From NCBI RefSeq assembly GCF_000721235.1, contig NZ_JOFH01000012.1:1-64000 (forward strand): a stretch of 64,000 bases of DNA. The letters are read 5' to 3'. Under the pieces are notes generated by a model. That model ran no database searches, had not been told where the DNA came from, and saw only the letters and a list, made by a program, of their open reading frames with translations. Each line of letters begins with the position of its first letter. Position 1 is the first letter of the stretch. Below are positions 8,462 to 18,616 of this stretch, piece by piece. The DNA is from Streptomyces olivaceus (lineage in GTDB: Bacteria > Actinomycetota > Actinomycetes > Streptomycetales > Streptomycetaceae). Both the position numbers and the translations under genes were made by a program.

Positions 8462-9601
8462 ATGGGCGTCGGCACGAGCAGCGCGCCGGGAGCACGGGGT
8501 GCGTCGCGTCCGCCCGCCCCCCGCACGCCGGGGGATTCCGCCGGCCTCGGCCTCGACCCGGACCAGCTGCCCGACGGCCTCGTGATCGCCGACGAGCACG
8601 GCCGCGTCGTCTGCTTCAACGCGGCCGCCGCCCGCATCACCGCCACCCCGGCCGCCTCGGCCCTCGGCCGGCGGCTGGAGAAGGTCCTCCCGTTAGAGGA
8701 CCTGGAGGGCCGCCGCTGGTGGCAGCTGACCGACCCCTACGGCGGCCTCGCCATCCGGGTCGGCCAGCCCGAGCGCAACCTCCTCCTCCCCGGCGGCCGC
8801 GAGGTCCTCGCCGCCGCCCGCTACGTCCGCACCGAGCCCCTCGGCCCCGTCCACCGTGTCGTCGTCACCCTGCGCGACACCGAGGCCCGCCGCCGCACCG
8901 AGCGCAGCCACGCCGAGCTGATCGCCACCGTCGCCCACGAGCTGCGCTCCCCCCTCACCTCCGTCAAGGGCTTCACGGCGACGCTGCTGGCCAAGTGGGA
9001 GCGGTTCACCGACGACCAGAAGCGGCTGATGCTGGAGACCGTCGACGCCGACGCCGACCGCGTCACCCGGCTCATCGCCGAACTCCTCGACATCTCGCGG
9101 ATCGACTCCGGCCGCCTTGAGGTGCGCCGCCAGCCCGTCGACCTCGGCGTGGCCGTCGGACGGCACATCCAGGCGTACGTCGCCGCCGGCCAGGAGGCCG
9201 ACCGCTTCCTGCTCCGGCTCGCGCAGCCGCTGCCCGACCTGTGGGCCGACCCGGACAAGATCGACCAGGTGCTCAGCAACCTGCTGGAAAATGCCGTGCG
9301 GCACGGCGAGGGAACTGTCACCATCGACATCACGCCCACGGCGTCACCCCGGGAAGGGGAGGACGCCGGCACGTCGGTCACCGTGAGCGACGAGGGGGCG
9401 GGCATCCCGGAGGAATCCATGAACCGCGTCTTCACCCGCTTCTGGCGGGGCAGCAAGCGCGGTGGCACCGGCCTCGGGCTCTATATCGTCAAGGGCATCG
9501 TCGAAGCCCACGGCGGCACCATCACGGTCGGCCGCGCCCCCGGCGGGGGCGCCGAGTTCCGATTTACGTTGCCCGTGGCGGCCCCGGCCTACCTGGCCTG
9601 A
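8462..9601 (+). CDS. Soluble PAS-domain sensor histidine kinase with a TTA codon
   Basis: This is a cytoplasmic two-component kinase of 379 residues with no membrane segment. A PAS-like domain spans about 35-150 (DQLPDGLVIADEHGRVVCFN). The HisKA domain has its phospho-accepting His in ATVAHELRSPLTS. The ATPase domain shows an N-box (LSNLLENAVRHGEG), G1 (VSDEGAGIPEE), F-box (FTRFWRG) and G2 (GGTGLGLYIVKGI). No response regulator is adjacent, so it is an orphan kinase here. Leu78 is encoded by TTA (8693-8695). In Streptomyces this rare codon needs the bldA tRNA, which matures late in growth, so full-length kinase should appear mainly in developing cultures. Confidence 0.92.
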   Translation: MGVGTSSAPGARGASRPPAPRTPGDSAGLGLDPDQLPDGLVIADEHGRVVCFNAAAARITATPAASALGRRLEKVLPLEDLEGRRWWQLTDPYGGLAIRVGQPERNLLLPGGREVLAAARYVRTEPLGPVHRVVVTLRDTEARRRTERSHAELIATVAHELRSPLTSVKGFTATLLAKWERFTDDQKRLMLETVDADADRVTRLIAELLDISRIDSGRLEVRRQPVDLGVAVGRHIQAYVAAGQEADRFLLRLAQPLPDLWADPDKIDQVLSNLLENAVRHGEGTVTIDITPTASPREGEDAGTSVTVSDEGAGIPEESMNRVFTRFWRGSKRGGTGLGLYIVKGIVEAHGGTITVGRAPGGGAEFRFTLPVAAPAYLA

Positions 9602-9635
9602 GCACCGCGGGCGCATTCACCTTTCGCAACCCCGT

Positions 9636-9641
9636 TAGACT
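9636..9641 (+). promoter_or_regulatory. Candidate -10 (TAGACT) for pheST
   Basis: TAGACT, preceded by GT, fits Streptomyces vegetative promoters and lies in the 191-bp gap before pheS. A TTCACC at 9616-9621 is too close (14 bp) to be a good -35. Confidence 0.35.
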
Positions 9642-9726
9642 CGGCCTTCGGCACCTTTGTGTCCCGCGGACGGAACCGCCCACGGCGAGACGCTCCGTCC
9701 ACGAGCCGGTGACCACGAGCCGGTGA

Positions 9727-10913
<1,187 letters not shown>

Positions 10914-10914
<1 letters not shown>

Positions 10915-13427
10915 TGCGGGTCCCGCTTTCCTGGCTGCGGGAGTACGTCGACCTGCCGGCCACCGAGACCGGCCGCGACGTGCAGGCCAAGCTGATCTCG
11001 GCCGGCCTCGAGGTCGAGACCGTCGAGCACCTGGGCGCCGACCTCAAGGGCCCCCTCGTCGTCGGCCGGGTGCTGACCATCGAGGAGCTGGAGGGCTTCA
11101 AGAAGCCGATCCGCTTCTGCACCGTCGACGTCGGGCAGGCCAACGGCACCGGCGAGCCGCAGGAGATCGTCTGCGGCGCCCGGAACTTCGCCGTCGGCGA
11201 CAAGGTCGTCGTGGTCCTCCCCGGCGCCACCCTGCCCGGCGGCTTCTCGATCAGCGCCCGCAAGACCTACGGCAAGGTCTCGCACGGCATGATCTGCTCC
11301 GGCGACGAGCTGGGCATGGGCGACGACGGCAGCCACGGCATCATCGTGCTGCCGCCGGAGACCGAGGTCGGCAAGGACGCGATCGAGCTGCTCGAACTGG
11401 TCGACGAGGTGCTGGACATCGCCGTCACCGCCAACCGCGGCGACTGCCTGTCCCTCCGCGGCGTCGCCCGCGAGACCGCCGTCGCCTACGGCCTGCCGCT
11501 GCGCGACCCGGCCCTGCTCGACGTGCCGGGACCCAACGCCTACGGCTACCCGGTGAAGATCTCCGACCCCGCCGGCTGCGACCGCTTCACCGCCCGCACG
11601 GTGACCGGCCTCAGCGCCGAGGCGCGCTCCCCGATCTGGCTCCAGCGCCGGTTGCAGAAGGTCGGCATGCGCCCGATCTCGCTGGCCGTCGACGTCACCA
11701 ACTACGTGATGACGGAGCTGGGCCAGCCCCTGCACGCCTACGACCGCGGCCTCGTGCAGGGCACCATCGGCGTGCGCCGGGCCGAGGAGGGCGAGCGGAT
11801 CGTCACCCTCGACGGCGTCGAGCGGAAGCTGCACGCCGAGGACCTGGTCGTCACCGACGACCGCGGACCCATCGGCCTCGCGGGCGTCATGGGCGGCGCC
11901 AACACGGAGATCGCCGACCACGGCGACACCGAGAAGGCCACCAGCGACGTGGTCATCGAGGCCGCCCACTTCGACCAGGTGTCCATCGCGCGCACCGCCC
12001 GCCGGCACAAGCTCTCCTCCGAGGCCTCCCGCCGCTTCGAACGCGGCGTCGACCCGCAGGCCGCCGCCGCGGCCGCGCAGCGCACCGTCGACCTGCTCGT
12101 ACTGCTCGCGGGCGGCACCGCCGAGTCGGGCGTCACCGAGATCAGCGCGCCGCCCGTGCCGCACACGATCACCGTGGCGGCCGACCACCCGGACAAGGTC
12201 GCGGGCGTCGCCTACGGCCGCGAGACCGTCGTACGGCGCCTCCAGGAGGTCGGCTGCGACGTCTACGGCCAGGACGAGCTGATCGTCACTGTGCCGTCCT
12301 GGCGGCCCGACCTCACCGACCCGAACGACCTGGCCGAAGAGGTCATCCGCCTGGAGGGCTACGAGAACCTGCCCTCCACGCTGCCCAGGCCCCCGGCGGG
12401 CCGCGGCCTGACCTCCCGGCAGCGGCTGCACCGCCGCGTCGGGCGGGCGCTGGCCGGTGCCGGCTACGTCGAGGCGCTGAACTACCCGTTCCTCGGCGAG
12501 CAGGTCTTCGACCAGCTCGGTCTCGACGCCGACGACCCGGCCCGCCGCGTCGTCAAGCTGGTCAACCCGCTCAGCGACGAGGAGCCCGCGCTGCGGACCT
12601 CGCTGCTGCCGGGGCTGCTCGGCGCCCTGCGCCGCAACGACGGCCGGGGCGCGCACGACCTGGCGCTCTTCGAGACCGGCCTGGTCTTCCACCCCCGCGA
12701 CGAGCAGCGCCCCGCCGCCGTCCTGCCCGTCGACCGGCGCCCCGGCGAGGACGACCTCGCCGCGCTGGACGCCGCACTGCCCGACCAGCCCCGGCACGTC
12801 GCCGTGGTCCTGGCCGGCGCCCGCGAGCAGGCCGGCTGGTGGGGCAGGGGCCGTCCGGCCGACTGGGCCGACGCGGTCGAGGCGGCGCGCCTCGTGGCCC
12901 GGGAAGCGGGGGCCGAGCTGATCCTGCGCAAGGGCCAGTACGGGCCCTGGCACCCCGGGCGCTGCGCCGAGCTGATCGTCGTGGTCGACGGTACGGAGCG
13001 CGTCGTCGGACACGCGGGTGAGCTGCACCCGCGGGTCGTCAAGGCGCTCGGGCTGCCCGCCCGGACCTGTGCCACGGAGCTGGACCTCGACGCCGTCGAG
13101 CGGGCCGGCGACGACACCCCGCAGGCGCCGGGCATCTCCACCTTCCCGGTCGCCACGCAGGACGTCGCGCTGGTCGTCGACGCGTTCGTCCCGGCCGCGG
13201 ACGTCGAGGCCGCGCTGCGCGACGGCGCGGGTGAACTCCTCGAGTCCATCCGGCTGTTCGACGTCTACGACAACGCGGAGCAGCTCGGCGAGGGGCGCAG
13301 GTCCCTGGCGTACGCGCTGCGTTTCCGTGCGGGGGACCGGACGCTGACGGTCGACGAGGCGTCGGCGGCGCGGGACGCGGCGGTCGCCCTCGCGGGCGAG
13401 CGGGTGGGAGCAGTGCTCCGGAGCTGA
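10914..13427 (+). CDS. pheT: Phenylalanine--tRNA ligase beta subunit
   Basis: PheT (837 residues) partners PheS and edits mischarged Tyr-tRNA-Phe. An N-terminal OB-fold tRNA-binding domain spans about 40-150 ([17 protein letters not shown]). The B3/B4 editing region lies around 200-400 ([15 protein letters not shown]), then come the B5 domain, the catalytic-like core ([16 protein letters not shown]) and the C-terminal anticodon-binding FDX-ACB fold ([17 protein letters not shown]). The ATG at 10914 overlaps the pheS stop by one base, so the subunits are translationally coupled. Confidence 0.97.
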
Positions 13428-13436
13428 CGGTCCGCC

Positions 13437-13512
13437 CGAGGGGCGTGGGGTTTCCGCCGGTTGGCGGCTGCGGGTACGTCGTGGTCGCTCGCGCGGTTCC
13501 CCGCGCCCCTCG
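13437..13512. repeat. Palindromic dispersed repeat downstream of pheT
   Basis: The left arm 13437-13450 (CGAGGGGCGTGGGG) and right arm 13499-13512 (CCCCGCGCCCCTCG) are inverted copies with one mismatch. The interior reads GGCGGCTGCGGGTACGTCG, then GGTCGCTCGCGCGGTTCC, a phrase I recall from many Streptomyces intergenic repeats. It sits 10 bp after the pheT stop and could also act as the terminator. Confidence 0.55.
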
Positions 13513-13797
13513 TCGGCGTCGGCGCAGCGTTCCTGAAGAGGCGCGAGCCGGTACGACGGCGCGAGCCGTCACGACGCGTCGCGGCCGAGAACGCACCGCA
13601 CCCCTCCACGCGCCCGGCGGAGCCGTCCGCCCCGCCACGGAGTGTCGGGCAGGCGGCCGGGCGGACGGCGTGGACGCGGGCCGCCGCACTGTACGAGGGG
13701 GAGCCGGCGGCCCGGCCGGCCTCTTTCGAGGCCCTTCAGTCAACCGGCCCGGCACGCTCCGCGACAGCGCGCACACGCTGCGGATGCGCGTACTCCG

Positions 13798-13858
13798 TTC
13801 ACACCCCGTGTGAAGTCACCGCCCCGCGCGGTGCCCGACGCACTACGCTGTCGGGCAC
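13798..13858 (+). promoter_or_regulatory. Two perfect dyads around the regulator promoter
   Basis: Dyad 1 is TTCACAC-CCC-GTGTGAA (13798-13814). Dyad 2 is GTGCCCGAC (13831-13839) with GTCGGGCAC (13850-13858), and its 10-bp spacer holds the -10-like TACGCT (13844-13849). The regulator ATG is 20 bp further on. Both look like protein-binding sites; dyad 2 would block the promoter directly. Confidence 0.6.
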
Positions 13859-13877
13859 CGAGTCACCGGGGGCACCC

Positions 13878-15218
13878 ATGCAGCCCAACACCCTGCTCGA
13901 CGCGATCCTCGACGAGGCCGGGATCTCCCACGCGGGACTGGCCGCGCACGTCAACCAGGCGGGACGCGCCCGCAGGCTCGCGTTGAGATACGAACACACC
14001 GCCGTCGCACGGTGGTTGAAGGGGCAGCGGCCGCGCGGCCAGGTGCCCGACCTGATCTGCGAGGTCCTCGCGGCCCGCCTGCACCGCCCCGTCACCCTCG
14101 ACGACATCGGCCTCGGCGTGCCCGGCGAACCCGCCGCCCCGCACACCGGCTCGCTGTCCGGGTTCGTGGAGCGCGCGACCGCCCTGTGGCGCTCCGACCA
14201 GCAGCAGCGCCCGCACATCCTCGGCGCCCCCGCGCTCACCGGCACGCCCGCGGTGATGCCGGTCTGGGAGTGGGAGAACCCGCCCGAGGACACGGACGTC
14301 TCCCGCGGCGGGCGGCACCGGGTCACGGCGGCCGACCTGGAGATGGTGCGCTGCGCCCGTACGCACTACGAGCAGATGTACCGCAAGGCCGGCGGCATCG
14401 CGACCCGCGCCCGCATTGTCGGCTTCCTCAACTCCGAGGCCGCGCCGCTGCTGCGCGGCGGCTACACCGACGCGACCGGACGGCAGCTGCACCGGGCCAC
14501 CGGGGGCCTGGTGGCGGTCGCCGGCATCTGCGCGTACGACTCCGACGCGCACGGTCTCGCGCAGCGCTACTTCCACCAGGCGCTCCGGCTCGCCAAGGCC
14601 AGCGGCGACCGCGGGCTCGGCGCGTACGTCATCGCGCTCCTGGTCAACCAGGCGCTGTTCATGCGGGAGTACCGGCAGGCGGTCGCCTTCGCCGAGGCCG
14701 CCCTGCGCACCGCGGGCCGGCACATCACCCCGGCGCTCGCCTCCGACCTGTACGCGATGCAGGCCAAGTCGTACGCGCATCTCGGCGACGGCACCAGCGC
14801 CCTGGCCCGCATCCGCCGGGCCGAGCAGGCCGCCGAGCGCATCCGGCGCGGGTACGAGCCGGACGAGACCGGCTACGTCCAGCCCGGCCTGGTCAACGTC
14901 CAGGTCGCCGAGGCCCTGCTGAGCCTCGGTGAGCTGGCGGCGGCCGGGGAGCACGCCGAGGCCGCCGTCGACAACCCCGCGCACGACCGGGGGCGCGTGC
15001 ACCGGCTCGCCATGCTGAGCACCATCGAGCTGCGCCGGGGCAATGCCGACAAGGCGGTGGCCGTCGCGGTGCAGATGGCCGAGCAGGCCCGCGGGATGGA
15101 GTCCCAGCGCCTGCGCGACCGGCTCCGCGCGGTGCGCGAGCACCTGGTGCGCAGCGGCTGCGCCGGCACGGCCGAGGCCGCGGAACTCATCGACGGCGCC
15201 CTGCGCGTCCCCCTGTGA
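13878..15218 (+). CDS. HTH/TPR-type transcriptional regulator (NsdA-like architecture)
   Basis: This protein of 446 residues has a degenerate XRE-like N-terminal DNA-binding segment (about 1-70: LAAHVNQAGRARR, then HTAVARWLKGQRPRGQVPDLI). A long alpha-helical region from about 150 resembles tetratricopeptide repeats (SDLYAMQAKSYAHLG, LSLGELAAAGEHAEAAV). The arrangement recalls the Streptomyces developmental regulator NsdA, though I cannot claim orthology. It has no membrane segment. ATG 13878 follows GGGGGCACCC. The promoter carries two perfect dyads, so autoregulation is plausible. Its closest neighbour is the TTA-containing NUDIX gene 95 bp downstream. Confidence 0.75.
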   Translation: MQPNTLLDAILDEAGISHAGLAAHVNQAGRARRLALRYEHTAVARWLKGQRPRGQVPDLICEVLAARLHRPVTLDDIGLGVPGEPAAPHTGSLSGFVERATALWRSDQQQRPHILGAPALTGTPAVMPVWEWENPPEDTDVSRGGRHRVTAADLEMVRCARTHYEQMYRKAGGIATRARIVGFLNSEAAPLLRGGYTDATGRQLHRATGGLVAVAGICAYDSDAHGLAQRYFHQALRLAKASGDRGLGAYVIALLVNQALFMREYRQAVAFAEAALRTAGRHITPALASDLYAMQAKSYAHLGDGTSALARIRRAEQAAERIRRGYEPDETGYVQPGLVNVQVAEALLSLGELAAAGEHAEAAVDNPAHDRGRVHRLAMLSTIELRRGNADKAVAVAVQMAEQARGMESQRLRDRLRAVREHLVRSGCAGTAEAAELIDGALRVPL

Positions 15219-15283
15219 GGCGCCGCCCTGCGCCGTGAGCGGCCGCCGTGCGCCTGCTGCCTGTTCGCTGCTGCTGCGATATT

Positions 15284-15307
15284 GCCACCTACTCAAGGAA
15301 AGGTGGC
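15284..15307 (+). promoter_or_regulatory. Hairpin overlapping the ribosome binding site of the NUDIX gene
   Basis: GCCACCT (15284-15290) can pair with AGGTGGC (15301-15307). The purine-rich ribosome binding site AAGGAAAGG lies in the loop and right arm, 7 bases before GTG 15314. The structure could partly mask translation. Confidence 0.45.
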
Positions 15308-15313
15308 AGAACC

Positions 15314-15871
15314 GTGCAGTGGACGAAGCAGAGCGAACAGAATGTGTACTCAAATCGCTGGTTCAGCGTCAATCTCGCCGACGTCGCTTTGCCGGACGGC
15401 CGGCATCTCGACCACTTCCTCATCCGGATGCGCCCGGTGGCCGTGGCCACGGTCGTCAACCACGCCGACGAGGTGCTCCTGCTCTGGCGGCACCGCTTCA
15501 TCACCGACAGCTGGGGCTGGGAGCTCGCGGCCGGCGTCGTCGAGGACGGCGAGGGCATCGAGGCGGCGGCGGCCAGGGAACTGGAGGAGGAGACCGGCTG
15601 GCGACCGGGACCGCTGCGCCACCTCATGAGCGTGGAGCCGTCGAACGGGCTCACCGACGCCCGGCACCACGTCTACTGGGCCGACGAGGGCACGTACACC
15701 GGGCACCCCGTGGACGACTTCGAGTCGGACCGCCGGGAATGGATCTCGCTCAAACTCGTTCCCGACCTCGTCGCCCGGGGGGAGGTCCCGGCCGCCAACA
15801 TGGCGGCCGCGTTACTCCTGCTGCACCACCTCAGGCTCGGACAGGACGCCCCGCCCGACCCGGGGCTCTAA
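15314..15871 (+). CDS. NUDIX hydrolase with a TTA codon
   Basis: NUDIX enzymes (185 residues here) cleave nucleoside diphosphates linked to another group; the ADP-ribose or nucleotide-sugar subgroup is the closest guess. The NUDIX box is complete: GVVEDGEG at its start and RELEEETGW at its end, around residues 75-97. GTG 15314 is chosen because it follows AAGGAAAGG and gives the expected VQWTKQSEQNVYSN start; the frame is open 22 codons upstream. One Leu near the C-terminus (codon 167, 15812-15814) is TTA, making translation dependent on the bldA tRNA. It overlaps the convergent downstream gene by 4 bp. Confidence 0.9.
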   Translation: MQWTKQSEQNVYSNRWFSVNLADVALPDGRHLDHFLIRMRPVAVATVVNHADEVLLLWRHRFITDSWGWELAAGVVEDGEGIEAAAARELEEETGWRPGPLRHLMSVEPSNGLTDARHHVYWADEGTYTGHPVDDFESDRREWISLKLVPDLVARGEVPAANMAAALLLLHHLRLGQDAPPDPGL

Positions 15872-16125
15872 TGGCCGAGGGCCTGCCAGACGGCGACGGC
15901 GAGTGCGCCCAGGGCCGTGACGACCGCGACCGAGGGGAGGGGCCAGCGGGCGTGTTCCAGGGCGGTCAGGCGTGCGCTCAGTTCCGCCAGCTCCTTGGCG
16001 GTCTCCTCGGTGCGGTGGGAGAGCAGGGCCAGTCCGCCCTCGACGCGGGCGTAGGCCACATCCAGCCGGCGTCGTAACTCTGCGAGTTCTCCCTGGACGA
16101 CGGAATGCTCGGGATCGGCGGTCAC
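15868..16125 (-). CDS. Small coiled-coil protein with C-terminal membrane anchor, TTA codon
   Basis: I do not recognise a named family. The 85-residue protein has a heptad-rich helix (about 10-55: LAELRRRLDVAYARVEGGLALL, then TAKELAELSARLTALEH). A single transmembrane segment closes the chain (SVAVVTALGALAVAVWQAL), so it is probably tail-anchored with the coiled coil in the cytoplasm. GTG 16125 is chosen for its strong GGAAAGGAG ribosome binding site; the open frame upstream has no such site. Leu17 is TTA (16075-16077 on the complementary strand), predicting bldA dependence like its convergent NUDIX neighbour. Confidence 0.7.
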   Translation of the reverse strand: MTADPEHSVVQGELAELRRRLDVAYARVEGGLALLSHRTEETAKELAELSARLTALEHARWPLPSVAVVTALGALAVAVWQALGH

Positions 16126-16258
16126 GAACCGCTCCTTTCCATCAGGCGTCTCACGTCCCTTGCATGTGCGTGCCGAGTCAACTCGCCTGGTGGACGTGTG
16201 GGGAGAGTGTGCGGGCGGCATATGCGAGCCCGGCGCGCACACGCCGTGCGAACGGCGC

Positions 16259-16288
16259 GGGCCCGGCACCTTCGAAGGTGCCGGGCCC
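16259..16288 (-). terminator. Perfect 30-bp palindrome, terminator of the ABC transporter gene
   Basis: The sequence from GGGCCCGGCACCTT through its exact complement forms an uninterrupted hairpin 43 bp past the ABC transporter stop. Confidence 0.75.
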
Positions 16289-16330
16289 GTCGGGCGTCGC
16301 TGCGCGTAACCGGCCGCAGGAGTGGGTCGC

Positions 16331-18349
16331 CTATCCGTGCCCGGTGTCCGCGCCGGCCCGGGCGCGCGGCAGGTCGCTGCCCGGAGGCGTGGTGAGTCCG
16401 TACTGGGCGGCCTGCGCCTGGAACATGGCGCGGTAGAGGCCGTCCCGCCGGGCCATGAGGTGGTCGTGATCGCCGTGTTCGGCGATGTGCCCGTGGTCGA
16501 GTACGTAGATGTGGTCGGCGGTGGCGGTCGCGGCGAGGCGGTGGGTGATGAGGACGACCGCGGTGCCGCCGTCGGCGAGGGTGCGCAGGCGTTCGAAGGC
16601 TTCGATCTCGGCGTGGGGGTCGAGGGCGGAGGTGGGTTCGTCGACCAGGAGGACGGGGGCGTCGCGGTAGCGGCTGCGGGCGTTGGCGAGCTTCTGCCAC
16701 TGGCCGCCGGACAGTTGGACGCCGCGGTCGTAGCCCTTGAAGACGATGGAGTCCCAGCCGTGGGGGAGGCCCTCGACGAGTTTGCGGATGTCGGCGGCGT
16801 GCGCGGCCTCCTCGACGCGGGTCATGTCGCGGGGGCGGTCGCCCGCGCCGATGGCGATGTTGGTGGCGGCGGTCATCTGCCACTGGGGGTAGTCCTGGGC
16901 GAGGAGCCCGACGGAGCGGAAGATGCCCGCCCGGTCGGCGTCGCGGGCCCCGACGCGCTCGCCGTCGGGGCCCTCCCACCAGACGTCGCCGCCGGTGGGC
17001 AGCAGGAGGCCGGCGAGGATCTTGGCGAGGGTGGTCTTGCCGGAGCCGTTCGCGCCGACGAGCGCGGTCACCTGCCCGCGCTCCACGCGCACGCTCACGT
17101 CGCGGAGGGACGGGGTGGTGGCGCCCGGGTAGACGAAGGACACCTTCTCGACGGTGACGGCCCGGACGGGTTCCGGCAACGGCGTGCCGGTGGCGGGGAT
17201 GGCGTGCCGGGCGGCGACCCGGGTGGCCTCCTCGGTGTCGCCGAGGTGCAGCATCTCCTCGTACATCCGGTTGACCTGCTGGACGAGGGAGCGCAGGCGG
17301 GCGGTGGAGGTCTGGATGGCGACCACGGCGGTGCCACCGACCGCCAGGGGAAGGCCGCCGCTGGTCAGCAGCCACCACAGCACCCCGTAGCAGCCGAGGG
17401 AGGCGATGCCGGAGAACGCGCCGGCGACCAGGTCGGTGTACGCCTGTGCGCGGGCCAGACGCCGCTGCTCACTCTCCATCAGGGAGGACATCTCCTCGTA
17501 GCCGTGCAGCAGCAGCCTGCCGGCCGAGTGGGCGCGGATCTCGCCCGCCGCGTGGGGGAGCGTCAGGTACTGCAGGAGCGTGGCGACCGCCCGCCGGTGG
17601 TCGACCCAGTGCCGGCGCGAGAAGTACTCCCGCCGGGCGGAGCGCACCGCGCCCCATCCCTTGGGCAGGGCGATGGCGAGCAGCATCGGCAGCAGCGCCC
17701 AGTGCAGCGAGGCGAGCACGACGGCGGAGGCCACCATGCTGATCAGTACGCCCGCCACACTCACCGAAAGACCCAGCATCCGCCGCGCCGAGTCGGTGCC
17801 GAACTTGCCCGCCTCCAGGATGCGCTGGACCTCCGGCTGTTCGGTGGCCGTCACCTCCACCCCGGTGACGGCCCGGTAGTAGTCGGTGGCGACGGCCCGC
17901 TCGACCTGCGGCTCCAGCCGCCCCGACATCGCCGTCGTCCACGCGGCCAGCAGCGCCGTGCCGACCGAGACCACCGCGAGCACGACCAGGGCGGGCAGCG
18001 ACTGGCGAAGTTTGTCCGCGGTCGGGCCCTCCGCGAACAGTTCGGTCAGCACGCGGTTGACCGCCACCAGCCCCCACGCCGCGGTGACCCCCTGGCCGAC
18101 CTGCGAGACCACCAGCCCGGACAGGGCCCTGCGGTCCACCGCCCACCCGGCCCGCAGCACCACGGCGACCATGCGGGGCAGCGCGGAGGCCATCTGCCCG
18201 AACGTCATGCGCGTCAGCGCGCCCTCGTGGTGGACGAAGGCATGGTTGTAGCGCAGGCGCCCGCCGAACAGCTCCTGCTCCGCCGCGGACACGCCACCGG
18301 CGGGAGGCGGCGACTTGCCGGGATCGGCATCGTCGTGCAGTGGGGACAT
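16331..18349 (-). CDS. ABC transporter, fused membrane and ATP-binding domains (type I exporter)
   Basis: This half-transporter of 672 residues probably acts as a homodimeric exporter; the substrate is unknown. About five to six membrane segments span residues 70-370 (GLVVSQVGQGVTAAWGLVAV, LVVLAVVSVGTALLAAW, ISMVASAVVLASLHWALLPM). The ATPase domain follows, with Walker A GANGSGKTTL, signature LSGGQWQKLANARS, Walker B VLLVDEPTSALD and the switch His in LITHRLA. ATG 18349 follows GGAGGAGCACG; the frame is open 16 codons upstream. No peptidase domain or precursor peptide gene is seen next to it. It is a single-gene unit ending at a perfect hairpin. Confidence 0.9.
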   Translation of the reverse strand: MSPLHDDADPGKSPPPAGGVSAAEQELFGGRLRYNHAFVHHEGALTRMTFGQMASALPRMVAVVLRAGWAVDRRALSGLVVSQVGQGVTAAWGLVAVNRVLTELFAEGPTADKLRQSLPALVVLAVVSVGTALLAAWTTAMSGRLEPQVERAVATDYYRAVTGVEVTATEQPEVQRILEAGKFGTDSARRMLGLSVSVAGVLISMVASAVVLASLHWALLPMLLAIALPKGWGAVRSARREYFSRRHWVDHRRAVATLLQYLTLPHAAGEIRAHSAGRLLLHGYEEMSSLMESEQRRLARAQAYTDLVAGAFSGIASLGCYGVLWWLLTSGGLPLAVGGTAVVAIQTSTARLRSLVQQVNRMYEEMLHLGDTEEATRVAARHAIPATGTPLPEPVRAVTVEKVSFVYPGATTPSLRDVSVRVERGQVTALVGANGSGKTTLAKILAGLLLPTGGDVWWEGPDGERVGARDADRAGIFRSVGLLAQDYPQWQMTAATNIAIGAGDRPRDMTRVEEAAHAADIRKLVEGLPHGWDSIVFKGYDRGVQLSGGQWQKLANARSRYRDAPVLLVDEPTSALDPHAEIEAFERLRTLADGGTAVVLITHRLAATATADHIYVLDHGHIAEHGDHDHLMARRDGLYRAMFQAQAAQYGLTTPPGSDLPRARAGADTGHG

Positions 18350-18565
18350 CGTGCTCCTCCGATCGAAGTGGACGCGCACGCCGCACAGCATCCTCACGGT
18401 TCGGCGGAGGATCGGGGAGGGAGGAGAAGGGGCGCGCGGACGCGGTCACCGAGACCGGCCGTGCAGTGCGATGCGCCGGGAACCGGTGCTCGAAACAGCG
18501 CCCGCGAACTCCCGGGCCAGGCGGTCCCCAGCCAGGTCGCGGCCAGGGACTTCCCAGCCCGGGAA

Positions 18566-18611
18566 CGACTGCGGGCTCCGAGCCGGCGTCCCGGCCCGGA
18601 GCCCGCAGTCG
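18566..18611 (-). terminator. Hairpin terminator downstream of the hydroxyacyl-CoA dehydrogenase gene
   Basis: A perfect 15-bp stem (18566-18580 with 18597-18611) with a 16-base loop lies 5 bp beyond the stop codon of the minus-strand gene. Confidence 0.8.
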
Positions 18612-18616
18612 AAACG

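Larger units (their letters stand above)
13428..13877. other. Intergenic region between pheT and the HTH/TPR regulator (450 bp)
   Basis: No gene is supported. The first 85 bp hold a dispersed repeat with inverted ends. The middle (about 13515-13790) shows nothing I can name. The last 80 bp hold two perfect dyads and a -10-like TACGCT belonging to the downstream regulator. Confidence 0.5.
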
